Assembly (NCBI RefSeq): GCF_028291745.1
Contig: NZ_JAQGNQ010000068.1
Span: 124,001-188,000, forward strand
Source of the DNA: Ramlibacter sp.
GTDB taxonomy: Bacteria > Pseudomonadota > Gammaproteobacteria > Burkholderiales > Burkholderiaceae_C
Direction of reading: 5' to 3'
Length of the DNA stretch: 64,000 bases
The notes beneath the pieces are model-generated. The model made no database searches and was not told the origin of the DNA. It saw only the letters and a list, made by a program, of their open reading frames with translations. Every line of letters begins with the position of its first letter. The first letter of the stretch is position 1. Positions 18,196 to 26,401 of this stretch are shown here, in pieces. Made by a program: the position numbers and the translations under genes.

Positions 18196-19061
18196 AGCGC
18201 ATCGCCGTGATCGTCGCGGTACTCGCCGGCGCGATGTCGGGGACCGCAGGCGCGCAGGCACCGGCACCGGCCGACGCCGTGGTGATGCAGCCGCGCCCCT
18301 TCGGCTACAGCGTGGGCGACATCGCTACGCAGCGCGTGCTGCTGGCGCGCGACGGCCGTGCCATCGCGCCTTCGACGCTGCCCGAAGCCGGCCGCGCCAA
18401 CAGCTGGCTGGAGCGCCGCACCGCGCGCATCGAGCGCGATGCGGACGGCCGCCGCTGGCTGGCCGTGGATTACCAGGTCATCACCGCCCCACGCACGCTG
18501 GCAAGGGTCGCCATCCCCGGCTGGGAGCTGGCCGGTGCCGCGGGCACGCCGACCTTGCGCGTGCCTGCTGCGACGATCAGCGTCGGCCCTTTGACCGCGC
18601 CACCGGCAGCCGGTGAAGCCGTCTCGCTGCGCGCCGATCATCCGGCACCGTTCATTGCGACCGGTGCGATGCAGCGCCGCCTGTGGCAGTGGCTGGCCGC
18701 CCTGGCCGCGACGCTCGTCGCCTGGCTGGCCTTCGTGGCCTGGACGGTCTGGCGGGCGCGCAGCCGCCTGCCTTTTGCCCGCGCACTGCGCCAGTTGCGC
18801 GCCAGGGGCACGGCACCCGCCGCGGCACGGGTCGCCTTGCATCACGCGTTCGACGGGACCGCCGGCCGCGTGCTGCATACCGGCACACTGGCCATCTTGT
18901 TCGACCGGGCGCCCTGGCTGCGGCCAGTGCAGGCGCAGGTCGAGCGCTTCTATGCCGACTCGGCGAGCCTCTTTTTCGGCGCGGGTCCGCCGGCGCAAGC
19001 CGAGTCGCCGCTGGCGCTGTGCCGGCAACTGCGCCGGCTCGAACGCAGGCACGGCGCATGA
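18192..19061 (+). CDS. mxaA: MxaA, methanol dehydrogenase maturation protein
   Basis: This 289-residue protein has an N-terminal signal (to about GTAGAQA, residue 22), a periplasmic domain with VVMQPRPFGYSVGDIATQRV, and a single membrane span at about 165-185 (LAALAATLVAWLAFVAWTVW). A cytoplasmic tail includes ALHHAFDGTAGRVLHTGTL. MxaA of other methylotrophs is required for calcium insertion into the enzyme. Here the substrate is presumably XoxF. The GTG start overlaps the mxaS stop, and the stop overlaps mxaC. Confidence 0.83.
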   Translation: MKRIAVIVAVLAGAMSGTAGAQAPAPADAVVMQPRPFGYSVGDIATQRVLLARDGRAIAPSTLPEAGRANSWLERRTARIERDADGRRWLAVDYQVITAPRTLARVAIPGWELAGAAGTPTLRVPAATISVGPLTAPPAAGEAVSLRADHPAPFIATGAMQRRLWQWLAALAATLVAWLAFVAWTVWRARSRLPFARALRQLRARGTAPAAARVALHHAFDGTAGRVLHTGTLAILFDRAPWLRPVQAQVERFYADSASLFFGAGPPAQAESPLALCRQLRRLERRHGA

Positions 19062-20074
19062 ATCCGCAGCTCGCGTTCGTGCATGCGTGGGCCTTGCTGC
19101 TGCTGCCGCTGGCCGTGCTGCCCCTGGTGCGACAGCGTCGCCACGCGCTGGTGGTGCCGCAGCTCGCATGGCTGCCGGCGGATCGCGCCGGCGCCGTGCT
19201 CGGGTGGGCGTGGCGGCTGCTGGCGTCGGCCGCGATGCTGGCGATCGTGCTGGCCATCGCGCAGCCGGTGCGGCCGGACGCCTTCGTGCCGCGCACCGGG
19301 CGCGGCGCCGAGATCGTGTTGCTGATCGACCGCAGCCGCAGCATGGACGAGCGCATGCTGCCGGCCGACTGGCGCACCATCGATCCGCTCAACCTGCGCT
19401 ACCAGGCGCAATCGCGCGGAGAGCCGAAGGGCAAGGTGGCGGGCGAACTGCTGTCGCGGTTCGTGCGCGAGCGCGCGGACGATCGCTTCGCCTTGCTGTT
19501 CTTCAGCACCAATCCGATCCAGGTCGTGCGCTTCACCAACCACGACGCCGTGGTGCAGGCGGGCATCGCCGCCGGCGGCATCGGCCGCGGGCTCGCCGAC
19601 ACCGACGTGGGTCGCGCCCTCGCCGCTGCCATCGCGGAGTTCGACCGGCGTGCGTACACCGGCAACCGCGTCGTGCTGCTGGTCTCCGACGGCGGCGCGC
19701 GCCTGGACACCGTGACCAAGCGACGCCTCTACGCCGCGGCGCTGCGCAATCGGGTGTCGGTGCGCTGGATCTACCTGCGATCGGTCAACAGCCCCACGCT
19801 CGCCGGCTCCACCGAGGCCAGCGAAGCGGTGCCCGAGATCGCGCTGCACCGCTTCTTCCAGAGCTTGCCGGGCAGCTACCGCGCCTACGAGGCCGACGAC
19901 CCCGCGGGCCTCGCGCGCGCCGTGGCCGACATCGGCCGCGAGCAGAACTTCCCGCTGGAAGACCTGCAGCGCGTGCCGCGCCGCGACTACAGCGGGGTGG
20001 CGCTGGCGGTGGCGCTCGCGTGTTGCGCGCTGGTGCTGGCGCTGCGGGCCGTCAGTCTGAGGTCCTGGTCGTGA
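19058..20074 (+). CDS. mxaC: MxaC, membrane-anchored von Willebrand A protein
   Basis: This 338-residue protein has two N-terminal membrane spans (about 8-25 and 50-70) and a von Willebrand A domain (about 85-300) with VLLIDRSRSMDERML (MIDAS DxSxS), FALLFFSTNPIQVV and VVLLVSDGGARLDT. A final span lies at about 310-330. The layout matches MxaC, which partners MxaR, MxaS and MxaL in a MoxR-VWA chaperone system for methanol dehydrogenase. It overlaps the genes on both sides by four bases. Confidence 0.86.
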   Translation: MNPQLAFVHAWALLLLPLAVLPLVRQRRHALVVPQLAWLPADRAGAVLGWAWRLLASAAMLAIVLAIAQPVRPDAFVPRTGRGAEIVLLIDRSRSMDERMLPADWRTIDPLNLRYQAQSRGEPKGKVAGELLSRFVRERADDRFALLFFSTNPIQVVRFTNHDAVVQAGIAAGGIGRGLADTDVGRALAAAIAEFDRRAYTGNRVVLLVSDGGARLDTVTKRRLYAAALRNRVSVRWIYLRSVNSPTLAGSTEASEAVPEIALHRFFQSLPGSYRAYEADDPAGLARAVADIGREQNFPLEDLQRVPRRDYSGVALAVALACCALVLALRAVSLRSWS

Positions 20075-20616
20075 GGCGGCGGCTGGTCGTGCATCTGGTG
20101 TTTGCGGCCCTCGCGGTCGCTCTCGCCGTGCCCGCGTCGCTGCAGGGCCTGCGCCTGGCGCAGGCGCAGCGCGTGAACGAGGCCATCGCGCAGGCCGCCG
20201 ATCCCGCCGGCACGGCTGGCGATTTCGCGCAGGCGCGCTTCGCGCACGCGCTGGCCCTGGCGCGCGCCGGCCGCAACGAGGCGGCGCAGAACGCGTACAA
20301 GACCTTTGCGCAGGCCGAGCGCGGACCTTTGCGCGCCGCGGCGTTCTACAACCTGGGCAATCTGCACCTGCGCACAGCCCTCAGGAACGGCGCCGGGCAG
20401 GCCGCGGAGTCGCTGCCCTTGCTGGAGCTGGCCAAGCAGGCCTATCGCGACGCGCTGCGGGCCGATCCGCTGGCCTGGGATGCGCGCTACAACCTCGAAC
20501 AGGCGCTGTGGCTCGCACCGGAACTGGACGACCAGGCGGCCGCCGACAACGAGCCGCCGGTGCAGCGCGAACGCGCCGTCACCACCGCGCCTTCGATCCG
20601 GAGCGACCTGCCGTGA
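20071..20616 (+). CDS. mxaK: MxaK, TPR-like membrane protein
   Basis: This 181-residue protein has an N-terminal anchor (LVVHLVFAALAVALAVPASL) and then helical repeat sequence of TPR type (RFAHALALARAGRNEAAQNAY, AAFYNLGNLHLRTAL, AYRDALRADPLAWDARYNLE). MxaK is poorly conserved and is named here by order between mxaC and mxaL and by size. It probably mediates protein contacts in the maturation complex on the periplasmic side. It has a GTG start with GTGA overlap. Confidence 0.78.
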   Translation: MRRRLVVHLVFAALAVALAVPASLQGLRLAQAQRVNEAIAQAADPAGTAGDFAQARFAHALALARAGRNEAAQNAYKTFAQAERGPLRAAAFYNLGNLHLRTALRNGAGQAAESLPLLELAKQAYRDALRADPLAWDARYNLEQALWLAPELDDQAAADNEPPVQRERAVTTAPSIRSDLP

Positions 20617-21551
20617 CACGCTGGAGGCGCTGGTGGTCCGCCGGCCGCGCGGCCCTGCCCGATGCTTCACTGCTGGTGGCGGCGATCCTGCTGCTGGTGC
20701 TCGCGCTCGTGCTGCCGCCGCTGCCGCTGTCGCTGCCGCGCCCGGAGGCGGTCGTGGTGTTCGACATCACGCAAAGCATGGACGTGGAGGACGCGCAGCT
20801 CGATGAGGCGCCGGTCAGCCGGCTCGTGTTCGCGCGCGAGGCCGCGCGGCGAGCACTGCGCGAGCTGCCCTGCGGCTCGCGCATCGGCTGGGCGGCTTTC
20901 ACCGAATACCGGACGCTGCTGTTGCTGGCGCCGATCGAAGTCTGCGAGAACTACGACGACCTGCTGGCCACGCTGGCCGGCATCGACGGGCGCATCCGCT
21001 GGGGCAATGCCAGCGAAGTGGCCAAGGGCGTGTTCTGGGCGGTGCGTGCCGCCAAGGAGTTGCCCTCGCATCCCGCGATTGTCTTCCTCACCGACGGCCA
21101 GGAAGCGCCACCGCTGAACGCCTTTCCCATGTTCGACGACGTCCAGCCCGGGCAGGTGCACGGCTGGCTGCTGGGCGTGGGGGGCAGCGTGCCCCGGCCG
21201 ATCCCCCGCACCGATGCCGATGGCCATCGGATCGGCTGGTGGCGCGCCACCGATGTCCTGCAGCGTGCCGAGGGCGATGGTCCGTCGCGCTCGCACGAAC
21301 ATCTGTCGGAACTGCGCGAGCCGCACCTGCGGGCACTGGCGCAGCGCACCGGGCTGGGCTATGCAAGCCTGCGCGATCCGGCCGCCCTGCCCTCCTTGTT
21401 GCGCGATCCGGCACTCGCGCGCCCGACCGAAGTGCCGACGGACCTGCGGGCCCTTCCCGCCGCATTGGCATTGCTGCTGCTTGCCCTGCATTTCCGGCCC
21501 GGCGCGCTGCGCCGCGAGCGTGCCCGCCTCAGTCGTATTTCAGGTACTTGA
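20613..21551 (+). CDS. mxaL: MxaL, membrane-anchored von Willebrand A protein
   Basis: This 312-residue protein has an N-terminal span (LLVAAILLLVLALVLPPLPL) and a von Willebrand A domain with VVVFDITQSMDVED (MIDAS-type), SRIGWAAFTEYRTLLLLAPI and PAIVFLTDGQEAPPLN. A C-terminal span is ALPAALALLLLALHF. This is the usual last gene of mxaRSACKL. The GTG start overlaps mxaK. Its 3' end overlaps the 3' end of the opposite-strand dehydratase gene by 23 bp, which marks the end of the C1 island. Confidence 0.84.
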   Translation: MTRWRRWWSAGRAALPDASLLVAAILLLVLALVLPPLPLSLPRPEAVVVFDITQSMDVEDAQLDEAPVSRLVFAREAARRALRELPCGSRIGWAAFTEYRTLLLLAPIEVCENYDDLLATLAGIDGRIRWGNASEVAKGVFWAVRAAKELPSHPAIVFLTDGQEAPPLNAFPMFDDVQPGQVHGWLLGVGGSVPRPIPRTDADGHRIGWWRATDVLQRAEGDGPSRSHEHLSELREPHLRALAQRTGLGYASLRDPAALPSLLRDPALARPTEVPTDLRALPAALALLLLALHFRPGALRRERARLSRISGT

Positions 21552-21918
21552 AGCGTGGATCGTCGGGCGTGCCCTCGAGGGCGGAGTCCGCTTCCCCGCC
21601 GGGCTGCCACATGATCACGTCCTCGATCTTGCGGGCCAGCGCGAAGTCCTTCTCGGTCACGCCCTTGGCCGCGTGGTTCACCAGCTTCACGATCACGAAG
21701 GCATACGAGACCGCCAGGTCCGGATGGTGCCAGGCCGCCTCCGCGAGATGGCCCACGGTGTTGACCACCATCAAGGTGGCCTTCCAGCCGCTGGTCTTGT
21801 ACTTGCGGCGGATCCAGCCATCCTCGAAGTACCAGGCGGGCAATTCCGCCTGCAGCCGCTCGCGGATGTCCTGCTCGGACCAGACCTCCTCGGGGGAGCG
21901 CTTGCGCCATTGAGTCAT
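21529..21918 (-). CDS. phhB: Pterin-4a-carbinolamine dehydratase
   Basis: This 129-residue protein carries the family motif: WHHPDLAVSYAFVIVKLVNH (paired active-site histidines, then Tyr and His), followed by GVTEKDFALARKIE. The enzyme dehydrates 4a-hydroxy-tetrahydropterins. Some methylotrophs carry such a gene among their H4MPT genes, and this one adjoins the C1 island, so it may repair or assist H4MPT. A link to aromatic amino-acid hydroxylation cannot be excluded, although no hydroxylase gene is near. AAGGAGG precedes the ATG. The C-terminal 20 residues are longer than in typical 100-residue members. Confidence 0.9.
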   Translation of the reverse strand: MTQWRKRSPEEVWSEQDIRERLQAELPAWYFEDGWIRRKYKTSGWKATLMVVNTVGHLAEAAWHHPDLAVSYAFVIVKLVNHAAKGVTEKDFALARKIEDVIMWQPGGEADSALEGTPDDPRFKYLKYD

Positions 21919-21969
21919 GCCGGCCTCCTTGCGATGTCCCCCGATGATGCGCCGGTTGCGGCGAGCGGC

Positions 21970-23190
21970 TTACTTGGCCGCCGTCGATTCCTTGCGGCGG
22001 ATGATGCTCGCCTTGCGCTCGTCGTCCTTGTAGTAGTAGCCGCGCTCGCCGTTGCGCCAGGTGCCCAGCCACAGCATGTTGCCGGAGATGGCGTCGTGGT
22101 CGGTGGGCGAGAACGCCCGCTCGTAGGTGGAGACCACGCCGCGGTAGGTGTTGGAGGGATTCTCCAGCGCCTTCTTCAGGTCCTTGCCGCTGAGGCCGGT
22201 CTTGGAATCGAACATCGCGCGCAGCAGCAGGTGGACACTGTCATAGCTCTGCGCCGCCGACATCATGGAGCCGATCGGAGTCTCCTTGCTGGCCTTGCCG
22301 TAGGCGCGCAGGAAAGCGCTGTTGCGCTCCAGGAAGACGTTGGGCAGCACGGTCTGCACCATGGCCGTTCCGTCCACCTTGCCGCCGGAAGCAACGAACG
22401 CCGAAGCGTGCGACAGGCCCCACGGACCGAGTTGCGGCACCTTCCAGCCCACCGCCGCGCGGGCGGCGGAGATCACGCCTTCTTCCGGGCCCACCGTCCA
22501 GCCGATCAGGGAATCGGCGCCGGAGGCCTGCAGCTGCTTCATCTCCGCTTCCAGGTTCTTCACGCCCACCTTGAAGCGTGCCACCCCTGCGGGCTTCAGG
22601 CCGGCGCGAGCCAGCGCGCCCTGCAGGTCCTTGAGGCCGGCCTCGCCGTAGCCCGAGTCGTCGACCAGCAGCGCCACCTTGCTCAGGCCGCGCTTGACGA
22701 TCTCGTCGACCAGGAACTGCGTCTGCAGCTGGTCGCGCGGCGAGGTGCGGAAGATGTAGCTGTCGGCGGCCGGGTACTTCGCGGTGATCGCGGTGCCCGT
22801 CGCACAGGTCACGATCAGGACGCTCTGGTTCTTCTGGAACACGTCCAGCGCCTTCATCGCAACGCCGGTGTTGCAAAAGCCGATCGTGGCGGTGACCTTG
22901 TCCTTGAGCACCAGCTCCTGCGCCCACTTCAGGCCCGTGTCGTTGTCGGCCTGGTCGTCGCGGATCAGCAGTTCCAGCGGCCGCCCGAGGTAGCCGCCGA
23001 CTTGATTGATCTCGGCAATCGCCACCTGCGCGCCGATCCGGGCGCTGTTGCCCATGTCGGCCGAGCCGCCGGTGAGGGGAACGATGAGCCCGATACGGAT
23101 CGGCTGCACGGACGGCTGGGCTGGCGCCTGGGCCAGTGCAGGGACCGAGAACACAGCCGTGACAAGGGCCGCAAACAAGGCACGCTTCAT
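21970..23190 (-). CDS. ABC transporter substrate-binding protein, Leu/Ile/Val-binding type
   Basis: This 406-residue periplasmic protein has a signal peptide (FSVPALAQ, about residue 21) and a Peripla_BP_6 fold starting PIRIGLIVPLTGGSADMGNS. Also visible are IRDDQADNDTGLKWAQEL and VALLVDDSGYGEAGLKDL. It has no permease or ATPase genes beside it, so it is an orphan binding protein, common in Burkholderiales. The ligand is unknown (branched amino acids, amides or aromatic acids are usual for the family). AGGAGG lies seven bases before the ATG at 23188-23190. An upstream dyad at 23207-23223 may control it. Confidence 0.9.
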   Translation of the reverse strand: MKRALFAALVTAVFSVPALAQAPAQPSVQPIRIGLIVPLTGGSADMGNSARIGAQVAIAEINQVGGYLGRPLELLIRDDQADNDTGLKWAQELVLKDKVTATIGFCNTGVAMKALDVFQKNQSVLIVTCATGTAITAKYPAADSYIFRTSPRDQLQTQFLVDEIVKRGLSKVALLVDDSGYGEAGLKDLQGALARAGLKPAGVARFKVGVKNLEAEMKQLQASGADSLIGWTVGPEEGVISAARAAVGWKVPQLGPWGLSHASAFVASGGKVDGTAMVQTVLPNVFLERNSAFLRAYGKASKETPIGSMMSAAQSYDSVHLLLRAMFDSKTGLSGKDLKKALENPSNTYRGVVSTYERAFSPTDHDAISGNMLWLGTWRNGERGYYYKDDERKASIIRRKESTAAK

Positions 23191-23206
23191 GAATTCCTCC
23201 TGATCT

Positions 23207-23223
23207 AGTAACAGCACGTTACT
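23207..23223 (-). promoter_or_regulatory. Dyad in the promoter of the binding-protein gene
   Basis: AGTAAC-N5-GTTACT is a perfect 6-bp inverted repeat 17 bases before the ATG of the binding-protein gene. On the minus strand TTGCTA, a 17-bp spacer and TAACGT (within the dyad) could be -35 and -10 boxes, so a repressor on the dyad would block transcription. No regulator gene is adjacent. Confidence 0.4.
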
Positions 23224-23618
23224 TCTGGAGGAAGACTGTAGCAAGCAGAGTTACAGAGAAGCGCAGCCCTTTGTGATGCGGCCGTCAGCTTCGTGCTAGA
23301 TAGAACGACCTAGTGCCGCGGCGGCAACGCCCTTAAGCAATTTTCCATCTGCGGAAACACCGGATTCCGGATGGAGGCGAGCACGGCTTCGTTGTCTCCC
23401 GGGCGCGCCTGAAGAGCGTTCGTGAGGTAAGGCACGACGCTGTGCGCACCGAAGCCCCACCGGCGGCCCTCAGGCAGCAGGCGGTTACCAAGCTCGAAAG
23501 AAGGAGTCGTGGGCATGGGGCGGTTCAGCCACGAGTTTGGCACAGGCCGCGTCCCAGGACCACAGATTCATGCCAGGGTGCCGCCCCGGTCCGCCCGGGC
23601 CGCACGCCGCGATTGCGC
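23224..23618. other. Stretch without a convincing gene
   Basis: About 395 bp separate the binding-protein promoter from the small membrane protein gene. Short minus-strand frames exist (23310-23543 and 23485-23685), but they overlap each other in different frames, lack good ribosome binding sites and match nothing I know. They could be remnants of a decayed gene. No hairpin repeat, tRNA or mobile element was seen. Confidence 0.5.
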
Positions 23619-23792
23619 TCAGGCAGAGGTCAGCAACAGCGAGATGCCCGTCCACAGCAGCAGGACGGCGCCTCCTGCGAGCCACAGCGCCGCGTTGTCG
23701 AACACGCCATCGGGTGCTTCGACCGAGGGAATGCCCCAGGCCAGGAAGACCGTCGTGGCTTCCGCGCGTCGTTCATGGGTGTCGTCCTGCAT
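23619..23792 (-). CDS. Small membrane protein, unknown
   Basis: This 57-residue protein has a hydrophilic N terminus (MQDDTHERRAEATTVFLAWG) and one membrane span near the C terminus (LWLAGGAVLLLWTGISLLL). AAGGAG lies six bases before the ATG at 23790-23792, which is why I accept this short frame over longer upstream extensions. There is no known family and no operon partner. The function is unknown. Confidence 0.6.
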   Translation of the reverse strand: MQDDTHERRAEATTVFLAWGIPSVEAPDGVFDNAALWLAGGAVLLLWTGISLLLTSA

Positions 23793-23988
23793 CGCGACTC
23801 CTTCACGCTGTGGGAGCAGGCATGCTGGAAGGCGCCGCGCGATACATTTGTCGGAATAGATCTTCGCAGGCCGTAGTCTGGCGGCAGCCGGGCATCCCAA
23901 TAGGCGGTGTCCCACGCGCCGGCTGGAAGCCCGCCTACAAGGAAGGCGCGCCTCAACGGTAAGGTGGAGCTTCCCTGGAAGGAACTGC

Positions 23989-24381
23989 ATGTCCGGCGCC
24001 CCCTTCACCATTCCCGTTCCCCTGCAGACGCGAGACGATCGCCGCCGGGCGGAGCGCTTCGTCGCTGCCATGCCGGTGAGCGTGGACGGCCGCGAAGGCA
24101 CGACGCAGGACCTCAGCGCCAGCGGCCTCTCGTTCACGGCGGACCGCCCCTATGCACTCGGCACGCGGGTGGAGGTCGTGATCGAGTACCTGCTGGACGG
24201 CCACAACTACCCCTTGCGCTGCGAGGCGGAAGTGGTGCGCAGCACGCCCTGCGACGACGGCTACACGATAGGGGCGCGCCTGGCCGCGCGAGCGGATACC
24301 ACTGGCGTGCCGGTCGCCGATGCCGACGCCGTGATGCCGGGTAGCGGCGTCATGCGGGCAAGGCTGCGCCCCGTGGACTGA
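23989..24381 (+). CDS. PilZ domain protein
   Basis: This 130-residue protein is essentially one PilZ domain: an arginine cluster (TRDDRRRAERF) near residue 17 and TQDLSASGLSF around residue 38, which together are the c-di-GMP binding signature RxxxR and (D/N)xSxxG. It probably responds to cyclic di-GMP. A C-terminal tail of about 25 residues follows the domain. GGAAGGAA precedes the ATG. Its end overlaps the end of a second PilZ gene on the opposite strand by 32 bp. Confidence 0.88.
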   Translation: MSGAPFTIPVPLQTRDDRRRAERFVAAMPVSVDGREGTTQDLSASGLSFTADRPYALGTRVEVVIEYLLDGHNYPLRCEAEVVRSTPCDDGYTIGARLAARADTTGVPVADADAVMPGSGVMRARLRPVD

Positions 24382-24697
24382 GCGCGACCCGCTCCTCGCC
24401 GTCGAAGATCGGTGCCACCAGGCGCGCAGCCACGCCGAAGCGACCGCCCCGCCTTTCGGTGCGCACCACCTTGCCTTCGCACAACAGGCGCTGCCGCGCT
24501 CCGTGCAGGGTGAACTCCAGCGAGAAATTCACCAGCGACCCCAGCGGCGGCGCCACATCCGTCTCGAAGTAGACGCCATGCGCGCTGATGTTCTGGGTCG
24601 AGCCGGCGTCGCCGGCGATGTACACCGGCAGGGTGGTGTCGAAGCGGGCGGCGCCACGCTGGTCACGCGGGTCGCTGGCACTGCTGTGGCGCATCAT
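24350..24697 (-). CDS. PilZ domain protein
   Basis: This 115-residue single-domain PilZ protein starts MMRHSSASDPRDQRGAARFD. It has RDQRGAARF and TQNISAHGVYFETD, the c-di-GMP signature. It is paralogous to the facing gene at 23989-24381, with the same layout and about the same length. Two consecutive ATG codons (24692-24697) make the start ambiguous by one residue, and no strong Shine-Dalgarno sequence is seen. The longer frame upstream is antisense to aat and is not coding. Confidence 0.85.
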   Translation of the reverse strand: MMRHSSASDPRDQRGAARFDTTLPVYIAGDAGSTQNISAHGVYFETDVAPPLGSLVNFSLEFTLHGARQRLLCEGKVVRTERRGGRFGVAARLVAPIFDGEERVALSPRGAALPA

Positions 24698-24853
24698 GCT
24701 TGCGGAGTCGAGCTGCCCAGACAGTAGACGATCGGCCTGAGCCCGCCGTGTAGGCGGATGCCGGCGGCGGCGCGTCGGGGCCGGCGTACGCGTGCGACCG
24801 TCCGCCCCTCGACGGCGGCACAATGGGCAGGCGTTGACGCCCCCGCTTCCAAG

Positions 24854-25600
24854 ATGCACCTGCCCTGGCTCCATCCCGGCGACCCCTTTCCCGATCCCTC
24901 CCAGGCCTGGGACGCCAGGCAACCCGCCCCCGGCCTGCTCGCGGCCGGCGGTGCACTGGACGTCGACAGCCTGCAGCGCGCCTATGCCAGCGCGATCTTT
25001 CCCTGGTTCAGCGAAGGCCAGCCGATCCTGTGGTGGAGCACCGATCCCCGCATGGTGCTGTTCACCGACGAATTCCGGCTGCACCGGTCGCTGCGCAAGA
25101 CCGTTGCCCGCTTCGCGGCAGACCCGCGCTGCGAGATCCGCTTCGACTCCGACTTCGACGCGGTGATCCGCGCCTGCGCCACCAGCGACCGCCCGGGGCA
25201 ATCCGGCACCTGGATCGTCCCGGCCATGGTCTCGGCCTACCAGGCTTTCCATCGCGCCGGCTTCGCGCACAGCGTCGAGACCTGGATCGACGGCCGGCTG
25301 GTCGGCGGCCTCTATTGCGTGGTGATCGGCCGCGCGGTCTTTGGCGAGTCGATGTTCACCCGCGTGCCGGACGGCTCCAAGATCGCACTGGCGGCGCTGG
25401 TGGCTTGGTGCCGGCAGGCGCAGGTGCCGGTGGTGGACTGCCAGCAGAACACCCGCCATCTCGCCTCCCTGGGTGCCCACGAGGTCCCGAGGGCGGAATT
25501 TGTACAACAAGTGGCCGTGCAGGGACGGCGACCCCCTGCTGCGTGGCAATTCGAACCCGTATACTGGAATTCAGTCCTGCCGCTTTCCACATCTGCGTGA
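24854..25600 (+). CDS. aat: Leucyl/phenylalanyl-tRNA-protein transferase
   Basis: This 248-residue enzyme shows [64 protein letters not shown] and [15 protein letters not shown], all typical of Aat. It adds Leu or Phe from tRNA to the N-terminal Lys or Arg of proteins and marks them for ClpAP degradation. It is slightly longer than the 234-residue E. coli enzyme. It overlaps bpt by GTGA, the usual pairing of N-end-rule genes in Burkholderiales. Confidence 0.96.
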   Translation: MHLPWLHPGDPFPDPSQAWDARQPAPGLLAAGGALDVDSLQRAYASAIFPWFSEGQPILWWSTDPRMVLFTDEFRLHRSLRKTVARFAADPRCEIRFDSDFDAVIRACATSDRPGQSGTWIVPAMVSAYQAFHRAGFAHSVETWIDGRLVGGLYCVVIGRAVFGESMFTRVPDGSKIALAALVAWCRQAQVPVVDCQQNTRHLASLGAHEVPRAEFVQQVAVQGRRPPAAWQFEPVYWNSVLPLSTSA

Positions 25601-26346
25601 CGCACCTCAAGGATCTTCCGCTCCAGACGCTGCAGTTCTACGCAACGGCGCCCTACCCCTGCAGCTACCTGCCGGGCAAGCAGGCCCGTTCGCAGGTAGC
25701 CACGCCCAGCCACCTGATCCACAACGACGCGTATTCGGACCTCGTCACCGGCGGCTTTCGCCGCAGTGGCATGTTCACATACCGGCCGTACTGCGACGGT
25801 TGCCGCGCCTGCGTGCCGCTGCGCGTGGTGGTCGACGGCTTTCATCCCAACCGCAGCCAGCGCCGCGCCTGGACGCGCCACGGCAACCTGCAGGCGCGCG
25901 TGCTCAAGCTGTGCTTCGTGCCCGAGCACTACCACCTCTATCTGCGCTACCAGACCGGCCGGCACGCCGGCGGCGGGATGGACCACGACAGCATCGACCA
26001 GTACACCCAGTTCCTGCTGCAAAGCCGGGTGAACTCGCGGCTGGTCGAATTCCGCGAGAAGAACCCCGACGGCAGCCCGGGAGCGCTGCGCATGGTGTCC
26101 ATCCTCGACGTGCTGAACGACGGCATCTCCGCGGTCTATACCTTCTACGAACCCGACGACGCCGCGAGCTACGGCACGTACAGCGTGCTGTGGCAGATCG
26201 ACCAGGCCAAGCGGCTGAAGCTGCCGCACGTCTACCTGGGCTACTGGATCTCCGAGAGCCCGAAGATGAACTACAAGGCACGCTTCGAGCCGAACGAAGT
26301 GCTGCTCGATGGCGAGTGGAAGCGGGGGCAAAGCAACGCTTCCTGA
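25597..26346 (+). CDS. bpt: Aspartate/glutamate leucyltransferase (arginyl-transferase-like) Bpt
   Basis: This 249-residue protein shows [57 protein letters not shown] and [22 protein letters not shown]. The conserved cysteines (CDGCRAC) are those of the bacterial ATE family. It transfers leucine to N-terminal Asp or Glu in the N-end rule. A GTG start at 25597 overlaps the aat stop. It ends 55 bp before the IclR regulator. Confidence 0.94.
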   Translation: MTHLKDLPLQTLQFYATAPYPCSYLPGKQARSQVATPSHLIHNDAYSDLVTGGFRRSGMFTYRPYCDGCRACVPLRVVVDGFHPNRSQRRAWTRHGNLQARVLKLCFVPEHYHLYLRYQTGRHAGGGMDHDSIDQYTQFLLQSRVNSRLVEFREKNPDGSPGALRMVSILDVLNDGISAVYTFYEPDDAASYGTYSVLWQIDQAKRLKLPHVYLGYWISESPKMNYKARFEPNEVLLDGEWKRGQSNAS

Positions 26347-26401
26347 ACGCCGCGCCCGCGCCAGCGTTTCACAAGATAAAATGGGCAAAAAGGTAACGCC
26401 C

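Noticed and set aside
23310..23685. Two short overlapping minus-strand frames (77 and 66 codons)
   Set aside because: They have no ribosome site and no recognisable family, and they cover each other in different frames; described only as a gene-poor stretch.
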